Of a DNA stretch of 64,000 nt, positions 61,501 through 64,000 are shown piece after piece. Every line of letters starts with the position of its first letter. The first letter of the stretch is position 1. The notes beneath the pieces were generated by a model that had not been told where the DNA came from, did not search any database, and was given only the letters and a program-made list of their open reading frames with translations. Location of the stretch: assembly GCF_000516985.1 (NCBI RefSeq), contig NW_006917098.1:2418001-2482000 (forward strand), in the 5' to 3' direction. The translations under genes were made by a program, and so were the position numbers. The stretch is from Pestalotiopsis fici W106-1. Lineage: Eukaryota; Ascomycota; Sordariomycetes; Amphisphaeriales; Sporocadaceae.

Positions 61501-63171
61501 TAGGTACGAACTCGGAAAAAGAATTGCTGAATGGTCACAGAAAGTAGCAACTAGAACCGTCAACCATTGCTTGGCTGCAGTGAATAATGACCATGCCGAA
61601 TACCGTGGTTCTGATGCTGCACGTGGGAGGTGGTCGGTTGGTCATTGCTGCCAGGCCAGGGAATTCGGCACAAGCGAAGAATATTCCTTTGAGATTGCAG
61701 ACTCTTGTTGATATCATGGCCAAATAAACAGGGCCTTTGGGAACTCTGGTACTTTGACTAGGTAGACTAACCCAGCGCCGGTTAGATAGCAGATTGCCAA
61801 GAGAAATGCTCGATCTCCAGCTCCCCCACAAACGATTTGCAGCGATGAGCTCACTCATAGACATGCGCTGGCATAGTCGGCTGGCGGGGCGGGCCAGGCC
61901 CTGGCTTAGCTCAATTCCTGGTGTGCCGAGAAACAAGGAACAGGCAGTGCCTTAGCTAATAGAGGTGCAGCTAATCGACGTTCTATCCAAGTTTTGCCAA
62001 GGGGAGGGAGAGCGGAGGAGGTTGGCACCTGCATGGACAACTAACTAAGTACCTGCCATGGGTAACGCAGGTAACCAGTCGAATGGTCCGACTAGAGCAT
62101 AGCACAGAAGGGAAGGGAAGAGGAAAAAAAAAATACTGGCCCGATCACATCGTCAAACAAGGCCTGCTTAACCAGGGCTCTGGGGGAGATTTCCATGTAT
62201 GACACGGATTCACAGAAACCTAGCCACAGCAGATAGCAGTAGCAAGCCTTTGGGTCTAACTAGTTCCACCCGTTCCCAGGTATCCTCTCATCGTCCGTCT
62301 GTCTGTCTGCCTCTTTAGCCAAATCTCTCATATTTAATGAGTCCCGGCTGTCCTCCCAAGATAGGTTTGTGTCTTGTCTGATTTGATCTACTGCAGCATA
62401 CAACTTACACCAATCCTCCTCCCCTTTCTCCTTCTTCAAGCCTTCATCTCAAACAACCCGTGTCAATTCCACAAGATCAATCTTAGCCGTTGCATCTAAT
62501 CATCTACTCTTCGGTAAGTGAAACAAGTCGTCGAGAGGAAGAGCCTTCAGTCCTGTCAGCTGCCCTGTTGTCATGGCGTCGTTTCGTTCTTTCCATTGTG
62601 TCCTTGGAATGAATTGGGTTTGATAGGTGGGCGGAGGAGGTAGTATAAACCTCGCCTAACCGCCCGGATCCCCCTACCTTTTTCCAACCGCTGCCGCCTG
62701 TGCCCCACGCCGAGGACTCGTCCCCATCATTATTCTATACATGATACCTTCCGCAACACTCGTTATTGCCTGGTCTGGTGCACGACAAGTCGGACGCTCT
62801 TTCCGAGTTGCAACACGAAACCAATTGCCTCTGATTGAGCCTTCCCCGGTGTCAATTCCCAGCAATTGGGCAGCACAAGCCTAGCAAACTGAAAGAAATA
62901 CTTTCCCCCTTCCCCTCCAGTCCGACCAAGCAAACCCCCGTTTGTCCTTTTTCCATACAACAAACAAACAACCCACTACAGCAGAAACACATCTCATTCA
63001 CAAATCACACCAGCAAACATCAACACATAAACAAGACACGCAAGACACGCCTTTCCGCGCATCGTCACATTTTTGCACGCTTTTTTGAGCATCATATTCG
63101 TTCAAAACTCAGACTTCTTACATTTTCTTGCAGACAATCAGGTCCAACCTACACCAAATCAATCCATCAAG
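55549..63171. other. 7.6-kb gene-free interval
   Basis: No family match on either strand. Longest frames: 193 codons at 56941-56360 minus, and three successive minus frames between 60157 and 58537 (184, 156 and 185 codons); none shows recognisable motifs or coding bias, and the successive frames cannot be joined by clear splice sites. A TTTTCTTTTTTTTTT tract lies near 60631-60664. The last 700 bases before 63172 are CT-rich, with a GGTAAGT at 62513-62519 that may be a leader-intron donor; this part is the likely promoter and 5' leader of the CFEM gene. Confidence 0.5.
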
Positions 63172-64000
63172 ATGAAGACTTCTACCATCCTCCTCGGCGC
63201 CTCGGCTGCTGTCCTGGCTGCTGCTCAGACCGACTTCCCTAACGGTTTCCCCCAGTGTGGTGTAAGTATTTGGCTTCCCAATTGGTTTTGATTTGATACT
63301 TGGAGTCGCGTCGGACCACTGCTGTGGTCACGATCTGACGCTGTGGTATCAACTCATACATCCAGCTCATTTTGGAAACCGTGGAAACTGACAAGCTCTC
63401 TTTTCAGATCACTTGTATCACAAATATGCTTGCAAAGTCCGGCAGCGAGTTCAACTGCAGCGCCTCGGATCTTCAGTGCCTCTGCTCCAACGTCAACTTC
63501 CTGTACGGAGTTAGAGACTGTGCAGACCAGGCTTGCTCGAGCTCCAGCGAGGCCGATCTCGTCAAGCAGGTTGGAGTCAACTACTGTGCCAATGCTGGTA
63601 TCGCTGTCTCCGGTATCTCTGTTGACAGCACTCTGGTGAGTATCTGCTAGGCAATCTTGCTTGACCTTGATACTAATCATCCATTTCACAGCCTGCCACC
63701 GTTTCCGCTACGACCACTGTCGTCGCCGACGCCGGTGCCGCTACCACTGTAAGATATCATCATTATTTAACGTAATCGATGACTTTGCTGACTCTTTATT
63801 GCAGGGAGCTGATTCTACTACTGCTTCTGGCACTGATGCTACCAGTGCTGCCAGTGCTGCTAGCTCTGCCGTCTCCACTGTCTTCAGCGAGTCGACTGAC
63901 AGTGCTGGCTCCGTGACCTCCATTGCCGTCTCGACCGTCTTCTCTGAGGCTGCCGCTGCTGTCTCGACTGTCTTCTCCGAGTCTACTGACAGCGCTGGAT
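63172..64000 (+). CDS. CFEM-domain secreted or GPI-anchored surface protein, 3' end outside window
   Basis: Extracellular Cys-rich protein of the fungal CFEM family, whose members act in heme uptake, adhesion or host interaction. Exons 63172-63261, 63408-63635, 63692-63748 and 63805 onward, all in phase 0. Signal peptide: MKTSTILLGASAAVLAAA, cut before Gln-Thr. The CFEM domain (residues about 22-95) has all eight cysteines, including the CxC in LQCLC and the pair in ITCITN; the Asp in CSASDLQC matches the heme-coordinating position of some members. A Ser/Thr/Ala-rich stalk follows, with the repeat AVSTVFSEs present three times before the edge, as in GPI-anchored wall proteins. The anchor signal would lie beyond the window. 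The regular phase-0 introns between domain parts are typical. Confidence 0.92.

Overview
The window reads as chromosomal DNA of a filamentous ascomycete, most likely a sordariomycete and probably Hypocreales (genus not resolved). Support: genes split by short GT-AG introns (mostly 50-95 nt), a CFEM surface protein, a bZIP-DUF3425 regulator, ascomycete-type Pma1, Yhm2 and Nrd1/Seb1 orthologues, and clear repeat-induced point mutation (RIP). All gene models below were spliced by eye from reading frames and splice sites; frames close exactly across every intron given.

Layout: 1-1983 3' part of a long-chain acyl-CoA synthetase (+); 2280-2611 AT-rich RIP-like tract running into a WD40 protein gene 2612-6039 (+); 5.2 kb without a gene; Nrd1/Seb1-type RNA-binding termination factor 13866-11197 (-); mitochondrial citrate synthase 16230-17788 (+); a complete 1,864-bp Fot1/pogo DNA transposon, heavily RIP-mutated, 19580-21443; Yhm2-type mitochondrial citrate carrier 21792-22984 (+); 9.75 kb without a gene; plasma-membrane H+-ATPase 32740-35702 (+); small ABM-fold protein 36633-36147 (-); DCAF4-like WD protein 38488-40374 (+); conserved unknown protein 41696-44074 (+); FGGY pentulose kinase 45703-47649 (+); Nic96/Nup93 nucleoporin with GLFG repeats 48392-51959 (+); bZIP-DUF3425 transcription factor 53547-55548 (+); 7.6 kb without a gene; CFEM protein 63172 to the window edge (+).

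Functional threads: citrate synthase and the mitochondrial citrate/oxoglutarate carrier are near neighbours, separated mainly by the dead Fot1 copy, whose right end lies about 350 bp upstream of the carrier's start codon. Two WD-repeat proteins carry WDXR-like motifs and may be DDB1-CUL4 adaptors; the one next to the AT-rich tract might belong to the DIM-9/Raf1 heterochromatin class, which is only a hypothesis. The rest is core metabolism, transport, RNA processing and nuclear pore.

I saw no CRISPR array, rRNA, tRNA (T-loop motifs searched by eye only), virus-derived sequence or secondary-metabolite cluster. I did not find an obvious new multi-gene system. The most unusual items are the RIP-mutated transposon with spared termini, the RIP-like tract entering a coding exon, and the three very long gene-free intervals.
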